Shown: positions 15,221 through 21,788, counted from the stretch's first letter. The stretch is 64,000 bases of DNA from Mammaliicoccus sciuri (GCF_025561425.1 NZ_CP094824.1:2356001-2420000); one strand, 5' to 3'. Notes: generated by a model from the sequence alone, not told the origin. Made by a program: numbers and translations.

Positions 15221-15457
15221 TTAAGTCAAAACTTTCCTTTTACGTAAGTCTTCGTTAAAAAAAATATCTCTACCTTCTTGCGGTGTTAAATCTAAAGCGA
15301 AATAAATTCCATTGATAACAGGATAAGATGGCTTTGTTCTACCATGTATCATATTAGACAACGTATCTCTATTCACTCCTATTTCTTCTGATAAGGTTTT
15401 GATGTTATGCTCTTTCAAAGCCATTTTAGACTTTAAGAGTTTAGCGTCGATTGGCAT
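15221..15457 (-). CDS. Cro-like XRE regulator
   Basis: 78 residues with a helix-turn-helix: KTLSEEIGVNRDTLSNMIHG, then the short beta/helix end FALDLTPQEGRDIFF. It is divergent from the lysogenic repressor and is the first gene of the early lytic transcript, the Cro position. Note that its C-terminal coding region repeats the TTACGTAA motif found in the operator region. Confidence 0.9.
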   Translation of the reverse strand: MPIDAKLLKSKMALKEHNIKTLSEEIGVNRDTLSNMIHGRTKPSYPVINGIYFALDLTPQEGRDIFFNEDLRKRKVLT

Positions 15458-15490
15458 ATCTTCTCACCACCCTTTCGTATTACGTAAGTA

Positions 15491-15520
15491 ATCTTATCAT
15501 GACGTCACAAAATCAGTCAA
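15491..15520 (-). promoter_or_regulatory. early lytic promoter (PR)
   Basis: On the minus strand TTGACT (15515-15520), 18-nt spacer, TAAGAT (15491-15496), reading into cro. The spacer holds the dyad TGACGTCA and the start region holds ATTACTTACGTAAT, so repressor or Cro binding would cover the promoter. Confidence 0.75.
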
Positions 15521-15549
15521 GCGTTTTACGAAAGTTTTTAAGAAAAATG

Positions 15550-15578
15550 TTGCAAATGCAGAAAGTTTTCCTTATAAT
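15550..15578 (+). promoter_or_regulatory. repressor maintenance promoter (PRM-like)
   Basis: TTGCAA (15550-15555), exactly 17 nt, TATAAT (15573-15578), reading into the XRE repressor gene whose ATG is 33 nt downstream after AAAAAAGGAG. The divergent promoters are about 30 bases apart, leaving 15521-15549 with half-sites such as TTTTACGAAAG for repressor binding. Confidence 0.8.
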
Positions 15579-15610
15579 ATAATTACCAAGAAAAAAGGAG
15601 CTGTATTACA

Positions 15611-15925
15611 ATGTGCTTTTCAAAAAGAATGAAACAATCAAGAGAAAAACAAGGTATGACTTTGGCTGAATTGGGTAGAAAAATTGGCAAAACTGAAGCT
15701 ACCGTTCAACGATATGAAAGCGGCAATATTAAAAATTTAAAAAACGACACTATAGAAAGTATTGCCGAAGCATTGAATGTAAATCCTGCCTATTTAATGG
15801 GGTGGATTGATGAAGACAATGATGAAGTACAACATCGTGCAGCTCACTTAGAAGGTAACCTAACTGATGATGAGTGGAAACGCGTGTTAGATTATGCAGA
15901 TTATATTAGAAGTAGACGCAAATAA
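15611..15925 (+). CDS. XRE-family lysogenic repressor, ImmR-like
   Basis: 104 residues: a helix-turn-helix (MTLAELGRKIGKTEATVQRYES, about 16-37) with NVNPAYLMGWIDE and a short helical tail, and no S24 peptidase domain. It cannot self-cleave after RecA activation like a classical CI. Directly followed by an ImmA/IrrE-type gene (13-nt gap), it matches the ImmR/ImmA arrangement of ICEBs1 and phi105-like phages, where the partner protease inactivates the repressor. It should hold PR off and drive its own promoter. Confidence 0.88.
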   Translation: MCFSKRMKQSREKQGMTLAELGRKIGKTEATVQRYESGNIKNLKNDTIESIAEALNVNPAYLMGWIDEDNDEVQHRAAHLEGNLTDDEWKRVLDYADYIRSRRK

Positions 15926-15937
15926 AGGGTGTATTGG

Positions 15938-16402
15938 ATGGGATTATACGAAGAAACTTTAATACAACATGACTATATAGAAGTAAGAGAGGCGAATGTA
16001 CTTCCTGATGATTTAGATGGAGTCTGGCTAGGTGATCTAATATTAATTAAACGTAACCTACCAGAAAAGAAGAAAGTCGAAGTCCTTTTTGAAGAATTAG
16101 CACATCACAAACTTACATACGGTGACATCACCAATCAAAAACAGTTCAATAACCGAAAATTCGAAAATTACGCTAGACGCTATTCATACGAAAAGTCTAT
16201 GCCCCTATCGGGTATAGTCCAGGCGTTTGAGCAAGGGGTACATAATCTGTACGAGCTTGCTAATTTTTTTGAGATTTCAGAAGGTCACGTACTAGATTGT
16301 ATTGAGCATTATAAAGCTAAGTATGGTTTGTCCACCTATCACAAGGGTTATGTCATTAAATTTGACCCTTTGCAGGTGTTTAAACATATAGAATTTGAAT
16401 AA
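15938..16402 (+). CDS. ImmA/IrrE-type metallopeptidase partner
   Basis: 154 residues from ATG 15938 (AAAGGGTG upstream); an in-frame GTG 9 nt earlier is possible. The zinc region reads LFEELAHHKLTYGD: the catalytic Glu53 and His56 are present, but the first His of HExxH is Glu52, a variant seen in many phage members of this family. NYARRYSYEKSMP and the helical end fit ImmA. It most likely cleaves or inactivates the adjacent XRE repressor on induction. Whether the variant site keeps activity is not visible. Confidence 0.82.
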   Translation: MGLYEETLIQHDYIEVREANVLPDDLDGVWLGDLILIKRNLPEKKKVEVLFEELAHHKLTYGDITNQKQFNNRKFENYARRYSYEKSMPLSGIVQAFEQGVHNLYELANFFEISEGHVLDCIEHYKAKYGLSTYHKGYVIKFDPLQVFKHIEFE

Positions 16403-16416
16403 AGGAGAGATATGTA

Positions 16417-17001
16417 ATGGAAGAAATGAATCAAAAACCTAAGAAAAAGAAAGGTTTACTTTGGGGCTTATTAGGATGTTTAGGTGGTATTGTAATCGTC
16501 ATAGTAGCTATTATAGTTATAGTATCTTTATTCTTTAGTAGTGTTGACGAAGAATTGAATGGAACTAAAGAAGAGAAAGATGAAATAGCTAACACTGCCA
16601 GTAAAACTCACAAAGTTGGGGACACTGTGAAGGCTGATGGAGTAGAAGTAACATTGGTAAGTGTAGAAGAAGCTGGAGAAACTGGAGAAATAGGAACACC
16701 TCCTGAAAATGGTAAAGCGTTAAAAGTTAATTATAAGTTCAAAAATAATAATGACGACCAAATTTTAATGGACTCATCTGATTTCACTATAAATGTTGGT
16801 GGGGAAACATATTCTGAATGGTTTGGTACTGATGATACTAACGCTGATTTTAGTCATCAAATAAATAAAGGTAATACTGCAAGTGGATATGTATACTATG
16901 ATGTACCTGAATCTGACGAATATATGATTGAGATGGACGCTACTCCTGGACTTAAAAATATTAAAGCAAAATGGGAAATTAAAAAAGAAGATATTCAATA
17001 A
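16417..17001 (+). CDS. membrane-anchored DUF4352-like protein
   Basis: 194 residues: a basic N-terminus (QKPKKKKG), one strong membrane span (about 13-41, GGIVIVIVAIIVIVSLFF), an acidic linker, and an Ig-like beta domain (KVGDTVKADGVEVTLVSVEE, KALKVNYKFKNNNDDQI, SGYVYYDVPES) as in DUF4352/telokin-like lipoproteins. Located in the lysogeny module, it is a candidate for a surface protein made by the lysogen, for example for superinfection exclusion; this is inference. GGAGAG precedes the start and a terminator follows. Confidence 0.75.
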   Translation: MEEMNQKPKKKKGLLWGLLGCLGGIVIVIVAIIVIVSLFFSSVDEELNGTKEEKDEIANTASKTHKVGDTVKADGVEVTLVSVEEAGETGEIGTPPENGKALKVNYKFKNNNDDQILMDSSDFTINVGGETYSEWFGTDDTNADFSHQINKGNTASGYVYYDVPESDEYMIEMDATPGLKNIKAKWEIKKEDIQ

Positions 17002-17008
17002 CCAACTA

Positions 17009-17032
17009 CCTCACAATACGTGGGGTTTTCTT
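17009..17032 (+). terminator. intrinsic terminator after DUF4352 gene
   Basis: CCTCAC-aatac-GTGGGG (17009-17025), a 6-bp stem with one G-T pair, followed by TTTTCTTAT. It ends 2 bases before the ribosome site of the chimeric ORF. Confidence 0.65.
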
Positions 17033-17034
17033 AT

Positions 17035-17105
17035 AAGGAGGAATAACTATGGCATCATTTACAGTTACGAAAAGAAAAAACAAAACATCAGTTTCTTGGC
17101 AATAT
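17035..17105 (+). repeat. duplicated integrase 5' end, copy 1
   Basis: 71 bases including the ribosome site AAGGAGGAATA, the start codon and the first 19 codons of the integrase. The second copy is the genuine integrase start at 20250-20320. Spacing is identical and only about six bases differ, some silently, so this is a slightly diverged direct repeat in the same orientation, 3.2 kb apart. Confidence 0.9.
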
Positions 17106-17360
17106 ACTGATTTCTGCGTCTTAGTAAACGGGGATTCTATGGAACCTACTATACGTGAAGGCACATACGCTTTCTTCAAAGAAGTTCATGAAATTAATGA
17201 TGGTGGGATTGCATTAGTCACTTTAGATGGTGCAGGCTTTATAAAACGTGTGGATAAATATTATGATCATATTGAGTTAATTTCAATTAACCCTAAGTAC
17301 GATAGCATTACTGTTTCTTCATACAATCAATTTAAAGTGATTGGTAAGTTAGTGATGTAA
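17049..17360 (+). CDS. chimera: integrase N-term + S24 peptidase
   Basis: 103 residues. Residues 1-19 (MASFTVTKRKNKTSVSWQY) equal the integrase N-terminus encoded at 20264. From residue 20 the protein is the C-terminal S24/LexA-type peptidase half of a phage CI repressor: VLVNGDSMEPTIREG with catalytic Ser30, and GAGFIKRVD with Lys66, 36 residues later, followed by SINPKYDSI. The DNA-binding domain and the Ala-Gly cleavage site are missing. It has its own ribosome site and open frame, so a free S24 domain could be made. It looks like the product of recombination between an integrase 5' end and an old cI gene. Whether it is active or only a remnant is open. Confidence 0.85.
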   Translation: MASFTVTKRKNKTSVSWQYTDFCVLVNGDSMEPTIREGTYAFFKEVHEINDGGIALVTLDGAGFIKRVDKYYDHIELISINPKYDSITVSSYNQFKVIGKLVM

Positions 17361-17374
17361 GAAAGGATGATTTT

Positions 17375-17686
17375 ATGGATTACAAAACATTTAAAGAACA
17401 CATGAATGATAACCTCGAATCCCTTGACTCTTTTTATAATAAAGTTACAGAATTCCAATTAGACAAGAATAAAAGCCGTGCTAAAAAATCAAGATGGAAT
17501 GATGCTAAAGTACAGCGTGCTATAGATAATATGTATGAAGACTTATTTAAGAATATCTATGAAAAAATAAAAGCACAGGTTGAAAATAACGGCAAGAAAA
17601 CAGATGCTCAATGGGTTGAGTACATGGAGAAAAATGAAATATATGAAAATTTAGATCAGTCAATTTATGAAATTGAAATTGAATAA
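17375..17686 (+). CDS. hypothetical lysogeny-module protein
   Basis: 103 residues, helical and charged (KNKSRAKKSRWNDAKVQRAI, MYEDLFKNIYEKIKAQVENN), 14 nt after the chimera, with GAAAGGATG upstream. No motif recognised. It lies where staphylococcal phages often have accessory genes between repressor and integrase. Confidence 0.65.
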   Translation: MDYKTFKEHMNDNLESLDSFYNKVTEFQLDKNKSRAKKSRWNDAKVQRAIDNMYEDLFKNIYEKIKAQVENNGKKTDAQWVEYMEKNEIYENLDQSIYEIEIE

Positions 17687-17721
17687 TATAACACACCTCA
17701 CACTAAAGGAGATGATATCAA

Positions 17722-17904
17722 ATGAAAATAATTAATTGCAAAATAAAAAGAGAAACTGTCGTCTACGAGGTTTTAACAAATGACAACCATGCATTCACTT
17801 ACGAGTTACCTAAAGATTTATCCTCGCAAAAAGTAATAGAGTGTTTAAAAATTATAGAAGAAAAAGTAGATAACGATAACAAAACAGGAAAGATCTTATC
17901 GTAG
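17722..17904 (+). CDS. hypothetical protein, 60 aa
   Basis: 60 residues with a small beta-alpha layout (CKIKRETVVYEVLTNDNHAF, then KVIECLKIIEEKVDND). AAAGGAGATG lies 9 nt before the ATG. Small size and position next to the integrase segment would suit an excisionase, but no winged-helix pattern supports that. Function unknown. Confidence 0.55.
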   Translation: MKIINCKIKRETVVYEVLTNDNHAFTYELPKDLSSQKVIECLKIIEEKVDNDNKTGKILS

Positions 17905-17935
17905 TATGTAAATATATTTAAAGGAGAGGCAAAAA

Positions 17936-18028
17936 ATGAGATTAATCAAAAAACTAGTTCAATACATCGTATTAAATGTAATCTACAGTATCGCGCGTAG
18001 AATTTTAGATGATAGAAAGAAGAAGTAA
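17936..18028 (+). CDS. small cationic amphipathic peptide, 30 aa
   Basis: ATG 17936 behind AAAGGAGAGG. The peptide MRLIKKLVQYIVLNVIYSIA continues RRILDDRKKK: a hydrophobic core with basic ends, like a membrane-active or membrane-anchored micro-protein. It ends 6 bases before a strong terminator and is the last gene of this transcript. Confidence 0.5.
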   Translation: MRLIKKLVQYIVLNVIYSIARRILDDRKKK

Positions 18029-18033
18029 AACTT

Positions 18034-18060
18034 GGGTAGCCCGCCTACCCTTATTATTTT
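18034..18060 (+). terminator. terminator, first copy of a 27-bp repeat
   Basis: GGGTAG-cccgc-CTACCC followed by TTATTATTTT. The whole 27 bases recur without a change at 20212-20238, just before the integrase gene. The two copies flank the HEPN/CPBP cargo segment. Confidence 0.85.
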
Positions 18061-18110
18061 ACCATCCTAGTGACGCTTTATATAAAAACAATTTTTAAGG
18101 AGTGGAAAAT

Positions 18111-18995
18111 ATGGATATTCAGAAAATAAAAGCTAGCTATATGAATGGATACAAAAATCAAGCATGTCACTATGATTTTTTAGGCGACGATATTCAAAAT
18201 GCTTTTCCTTTGATAAAATTCGAAAATTACTTAAGTTTTATTTTATTCGAAGCCAATAAAGATGTTTTTCATGCTTCGAAATTTTTAGTTATAGTTGACA
18301 ATTATGACAATCCTGAAGAAACAATAAAAGTCAGAGAAGAAGATTATAAAAATATAAAAAGACTGTTGATGGACAGCGAAAAACGCGAAAGATTCGAAAT
18401 TTTCATCGAACACTATTATGAAAAGTTGTCATCTAAAAATATTTTCATAATTGAACCTATTCATTTACTCTATATAGATAATGATTTAACGTTAAATGGT
18501 AAGTATCAAGCAGAAAGAGACTATAAAGAATGGTCAAACGAAAATAAAACATCTCTAGATAGGTACAATCATGATAAAGTTAGTCCTTATTCACATTTAG
18601 ACTATGAAGGACTAATATTAAACTTCGATAGCGAAAAATATAATAATGACTTTTCATATCAAATGTCACAAGCCGAAGAATGCTATAAACGAAAGTTGTT
18701 CTTGCCTGCTGCTGCCACTTTAAGTGTCGCGTTAGAAACTTTACTTATGGCTATTTGTGAAAAAGAAAATGTTAAATTAAAGAGTAAAGACACTAACGAT
18801 ACCATGATGAATTACCTTGGGCAACAACTATTAAACGCAGGAAAAATAAACTATAGAATGCATAAGAGAATCGACATTACTTATTCTTTAAGAAATTCAG
18901 TTTCCCATTCCAATCCAGGAGAGGTTTCGAAGGCAGATTGTCAAATTATATTATCCTGTATAAAAGTTCTAATAGACGAACACTACTCAAAATAA
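18111..18995 (+). CDS. HEPN-domain protein, candidate defence cargo
   Basis: 294 residues from ATG 18111 (AAGGAG 8 nt upstream). The N-terminal 180 residues are of unknown type (acidic, helical, no membrane span). The C-terminal about 105 residues look like a HEPN helical bundle: RKLFLPAAATLSVALETLLM, then SLRNSVSHSNPGE with the R-N-x3-H signature (Arg261, His266) of HEPN ribonucleases, then a closing helix. HEPN proteins act as RNases in abortive infection and toxin-antitoxin systems. Its place in a cargo segment between the lysogeny genes and integrase fits a moron with anti-phage function; that is inference. A non-catalytic HEPN (DUF4145-like) is the alternative. Confidence 0.7.
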   Translation: MDIQKIKASYMNGYKNQACHYDFLGDDIQNAFPLIKFENYLSFILFEANKDVFHASKFLVIVDNYDNPEETIKVREEDYKNIKRLLMDSEKRERFEIFIEHYYEKLSSKNIFIIEPIHLLYIDNDLTLNGKYQAERDYKEWSNENKTSLDRYNHDKVSPYSHLDYEGLILNFDSEKYNNDFSYQMSQAEECYKRKLFLPAAATLSVALETLLMAICEKENVKLKSKDTNDTMMNYLGQQLLNAGKINYRMHKRIDITYSLRNSVSHSNPGEVSKADCQIILSCIKVLIDEHYSK

Positions 18996-19174
18996 AGTAT
19001 ACCTTTTCTTTCTTTTACAGAAGATTCACTTACCTTATCGAATGCGCTTATAAACGCATTAGTGTACTTCTCTTTAGACAAATCATTATAAGGATTAGAG
19101 TATACATCTGTTGTACATTCCAAATGGTAAAGCGCGTCGTATATAATTGCTATTTCATCTTGTGAAAAATTCAC
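18983..19174 (-). CDS. small hypothetical protein, 63 aa
   Basis: Read opposite to its neighbours from GTG 19172-19174, which has AGTAGGTG 6 nt upstream. MNFSQDEIAIIYDALYHLEC then an acidic helical remainder (FISAFDKVSESSVKE). An extended -10 TGTTATAAT lies about 20 nt upstream. Its stop overlaps the end of the HEPN gene by 13 bases, tail to tail. It could be an antitoxin-like partner by position, but no evidence beyond proximity supports this. Confidence 0.55.
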   Translation of the reverse strand: MNFSQDEIAIIYDALYHLECTTDVYSNPYNDLSKEKYTNAFISAFDKVSESSVKERKGILYFE

Positions 19175-19183
19175 TATAATCAC

Positions 19184-19543
19184 CTACTTTCTATAATTAT
19201 AACATATAGTTATATAGTTATTGTTTGATTAATTTTCAATAAATAAACCCTATAGTTCTAGGTTACCTCCCACGTACCCTTTTTTATTACATTGGAGGTT
19301 GAGGGATGGAGAAAGAATTATATGAAATTTTTGTTAGAAAAAATTAAAATTTTTGAGATAGATATATTTGAGGTTAATATAATGTAACGCCAATATCCCT
19401 AGATAATTCGAAAAGGGGCAAATAGGGATATTTCAAACATAAAATATCTTATCTTTTTATGTTATTTATAAAATGTTCTTGTCAACACAGTAATTATTAA
19501 TGTAATTTAAATATAAACACTAAAACATCTAAGGAGATAGCTT
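19184..19543 (+). promoter_or_regulatory. leader of CPBP gene with two hairpins
   Basis: 360 bases without a convincing gene. A TATAAT at 19378-19383 (weak -35) would start a long leader. At its beginning lies ATATCCCTA/TAGGGATAT (19393-19401 and 19423-19431, 9 perfect bp around a purine-rich loop), then ACATAAAA/TTTTATGT (19437-19444 and 19455-19462). A second promoter candidate, TTGTCA with TAATTT at 18 nt, lies closer to the gene. An upstream 13-codon ORF with a good ribosome site (ATG 19306) is present but has no support as a gene. Confidence 0.35.
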
Positions 19544-20197
19544 ATGAAAAAACTAAAATTATTATTTGAAGATAACCACTTAGTCAACAATGATGTATAC
19601 TGGAAGGCTATTTTAAAAGCTTTTTTTCTCTCTTATATTTTTTATAATGCATTCGCATTAAGTGATTACGTTACAAAAAACTACATATTTGCAATCATTG
19701 CAATTATTATAATTATAATAGGAGTGTGGGCTACTAACAGATTAAAATTTAATTTATTGCAATTTAAAACATTAAACAGAAAAGATATATTAATTACTAT
19801 ACTAGGTTTCATTCTATTGTACTCTTTCGATGAAATATTTGAATATTTGAAACCCGGACTATCCCCTAACGACACATTAATTGTTCATGAATTCTCAGGA
19901 ACACCTTTTATACTGCTAATAATTAGTATCGCACTTATTCCTGCGATTGTAGAAGAAATTATTTTAAGAGGATTTCTACTCCGAGTAGTTTTTAGAGGAC
20001 ATTTATTTATAGGGTTAATTATTTCAAGTATTATTTTCGCGTTATTACATGAAGGGAATACTTTTATAGACTATCTCCCTTATTTTTATTTTGGTCTTAT
20101 TGTTGGTATATCTTATCTTATTACTAAAAGATTAGAAGTTGCTATAATTATTCATTTCTTAAATAACTTTATAACTCTTTTTGAATATTTTAACTAA
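19544..20197 (+). CDS. CPBP-family intramembrane metalloprotease
   Basis: 217 residues, six or so membrane spans, with all motifs of the CPBP (CAAX protease/bacteriocin-processing, Abi) family: EEIILRG (Glu137, Glu138, Arg142), FALLH (His169) and HFLNN (His204, Asn208). Members process or confer immunity to bacteriocins, or act in abortive infection. Here it is cargo in a prophage between two copies of a terminator. AAGGAG precedes the ATG. Its substrate cannot be read from the sequence. Confidence 0.9.
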   Translation: MKKLKLLFEDNHLVNNDVYWKAILKAFFLSYIFYNAFALSDYVTKNYIFAIIAIIIIIIGVWATNRLKFNLLQFKTLNRKDILITILGFILLYSFDEIFEYLKPGLSPNDTLIVHEFSGTPFILLIISIALIPAIVEEIILRGFLLRVVFRGHLFIGLIISSIIFALLHEGNTFIDYLPYFYFGLIVGISYLITKRLEVAIIIHFLNNFITLFEYFN

Positions 20198-20211
20198 TCT
20201 AATTGGATACA

Positions 20212-20246
20212 GGGTAGCCCGCCTACCCTTATTATTTTTTACTTTT
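20212..20246 (+). terminator. terminator, second copy of the 27-bp repeat
   Basis: GGGTAG-cccgc-CTACCC then TTATTATTTTTTACTTTTTTT, 15 nt after the CPBP stop. Bases 20212-20238 repeat 18034-18060 exactly. The run of T merges into the integrase ribosome site. Confidence 0.9.
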
Positions 20247-20249
20247 TTT

Positions 20250-20320
20250 AAGGAGGAATACGCATGGCATCATTTACAGTTACGAAACGAAAGAATAAAA
20301 CATCAGTTTCTTGGCAATAT
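20250..20320 (+). repeat. integrase 5' end, copy 2 of direct repeat
   Basis: Partner of the repeat at 17035-17105. Together with the duplicated terminator it gives the order: repeat B' (int 5' end, 17035) - genes - terminator A - cargo - terminator A - int 5' end B. This is what successive recombination events between related phages at these short homologies would leave. Confidence 0.9.
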
Positions 20321-21313
20321 GATGTGAAAGACAAATCTTTTAAATCGGGTAAAAAGCGCAAATCTGGTTTTAAAACTAAAGCAGAGGCGACATACGCAGC
20401 ACAACAATTAATTAGAGATTTAGAAGACGGCAATAAGATTGAAGATAATAAAACATTCGAAGATTATTATACCGATTGGCTTGTGATTAAGAATAAAAAG
20501 AAAGTAGCGCCGAAACAATATTATTGGTATGAAAGATCGCTAAATTTATTCAAAGAACACTTCGGCGATTATATGTTAGTTAAGAATATAACACGTTCTG
20601 AGTACCAAAAGTTTTTAAATGAGTATGGTCAAAATAGAACGACTGAAACAGTTAGAAAAGTACACGGTTGTCTTGCGCCATGTATTAGAGATGCAGTATA
20701 TGATGGATATTTGAAGAAAGACCCGACTTATAAAATTGAGTTAAAAGGTACTAAGGCACCTAAGAATGAAGATAATAAGTACATGACCATTCAACAGTAT
20801 TTAGATTTGATTGAATACTTTAAAACACGAGATGAACAAAGTTATATATTTTTATATTTACTAGCTATTACAGGTGCTAGATATAGTGACATAATAGGAA
20901 TGACTAAAAAAGATTTAAACAAATCAAGTGGCATTGTCCACTTACCAGGTACTAAAACAAAAAATTCTAAACGTGATGTCGAAGTAAGTCAAAAAGATGT
21001 ATTACTGATTAATACGAAGTTATCTAAATTACCAGTTAGAACTGATGGTAAATTATTTCACCTATCACACAATGCAATCATAAAGTCATTTAACTATGCT
21101 AAAAAACAAATTGAATTAAATGACGACACAATAACACCATATGCTTTACGTCATACGCACACATCATATTTGTTAAGTAAAAGCATTCCTGTTGAATATA
21201 TAAGTAAACGTTTAGGTCATGCGACGATTTCACAGACTCTTGACACTTACTCACATTTACTTGATGAACATAAAAAAGAACAGGGTCAAAAAGTAAGAGA
21301 ATTATTCTCTTGA
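20264..21313 (+). CDS. int: phage integrase, tyrosine recombinase
   Basis: 349 residues. An N-terminal arm-binding domain (1-55), a SAM-like core-binding domain (about 62-160; KTFEDYYTDWLVIKNKKK) and the catalytic domain with Arg206 (TGARYSD), Lys231 (GTKTKNSK), Arg296 in YALRHTHTS, His319 (RLGHA) and the nucleophile Tyr329 (LDTYSHL). The box II position usually His is Tyr293. It lies 52 bases from ssrA, with direct TTGACAC repeats at its 3' end (around 21241 and 21312) that may be arm-type sites. It catalyses integration into ssrA. Confidence 0.97.
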   Translation: MASFTVTKRKNKTSVSWQYDVKDKSFKSGKKRKSGFKTKAEATYAAQQLIRDLEDGNKIEDNKTFEDYYTDWLVIKNKKKVAPKQYYWYERSLNLFKEHFGDYMLVKNITRSEYQKFLNEYGQNRTTETVRKVHGCLAPCIRDAVYDGYLKKDPTYKIELKGTKAPKNEDNKYMTIQQYLDLIEYFKTRDEQSYIFLYLLAITGARYSDIIGMTKKDLNKSSGIVHLPGTKTKNSKRDVEVSQKDVLLINTKLSKLPVRTDGKLFHLSHNAIIKSFNYAKKQIELNDDTITPYALRHTHTSYLLSKSIPVEYISKRLGHATISQTLDTYSHLLDEHKKEQGQKVRELFS

Positions 21314-21339
21314 CACTTTTTTGACACCTGCTAGGTCAA

Positions 21340-21392
21340 AACCCCGTCATATATAGGGTGAAATATGGAGACGGCGGGAGTTGAACCCGCGT
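21340..21392. other. prophage attachment site at ssrA 3' end
   Basis: The host tmRNA acceptor/T-arm sequence meets phage DNA here: after the discriminator base at 21366 the sequence turns into phage-side DNA, and the integrase stop is 52 bases away. The core must lie within the retained tmRNA 3' sequence. The matching site at the other prophage end is outside the window, so the exact core cannot be given. Confidence 0.6.
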
Positions 21393-21719
21393 CCAGAGAT
21401 CCTGATACAAATGTTTCTACGTGTGTAGTCTAGTCATTAAGGTTTCGCGTTGTCTCAGGGGACTGACACCCAAAGACAATGCTAGCTTGATTAATCTCTT
21501 CTCGTCAGACTTCAAACGGCAGTGACGAGCGTATCCTACTTAAGTTGAATCACGTTAACGGCACATAGGCGATGCGGTTAGGTGATGCAGAGTGCTATTA
21601 CGCAGCTACTGCTAAATTATCTTGTTTGCCAGTTATTATAACTGTTGTGTTGATGACGAAGACAACCCTCCGACACGCTTCATAAGCTCGGGGACCCCTG
21701 TCGAATCCGTAACGTCCCC
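21366..21719 (-). ncRNA. ssrA: transfer-messenger RNA
   Basis: 5' GGGGACG (21713-21719) pairs with CGTCTCC before the discriminator A at 21366, and the T-arm GGGTTCAACTCCCG is present; CCA is not encoded. The 5' part GATTCGACAGGGGTCCC is the staphylococcal form. The tag reading frame (21598-21630) encodes GKQDNLAVAA, ending at TAA, so trapped proteins receive A-GKQDNLAVAA; S. aureus uses a different middle (GKSNNNFAVAA). It rescues stalled ribosomes together with SmpB, encoded next to it. The integrated phage restores the 3' end. Confidence 0.97.
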
Positions 21720-21727
21720 TCAATAAG

Positions 21728-21758
21728 AAATATACTTCCTTTTAACAGAAGTATATTT
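21728..21758 (-). terminator. smpB terminator overlapping ssrA start region
   Basis: AAATATACTTC/GAAGTATATTT, 11 perfect base pairs around 9 bases, then TTTCTTATT on the minus strand. A transcript from smpB would form it. A transcript starting at the ssrA promoter below begins inside the first arm and would not. Confidence 0.7.
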
Positions 21759-21759
21759 A

Positions 21760-21788
21760 ATCTTAACAATTTTTGATTGATTTTTCAA
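21760..21788 (-). promoter_or_regulatory. ssrA promoter
   Basis: TTGAAA (21783-21788), exactly 17 nt, TAAGAT (21760-21765) on the minus strand. Start would be near 21753, giving a precursor about 34 nt longer than the mature 5' end, to be trimmed by RNase P. Confidence 0.7.

Noticed and set aside
15938-16402. Active HExxH zinc protease with canonical site
   Set aside because: The first His is replaced by Glu; activity is left open rather than asserted.
17049-17360. Second, truncated integrase gene
   Set aside because: Only 19 residues are integrase; the rest is an S24 peptidase domain.
19306-19347. 13-codon ORF with GGAGG upstream in the HEPN-CPBP spacer
   Set aside because: Too short and without any supporting pattern; could be chance in AT-rich DNA.
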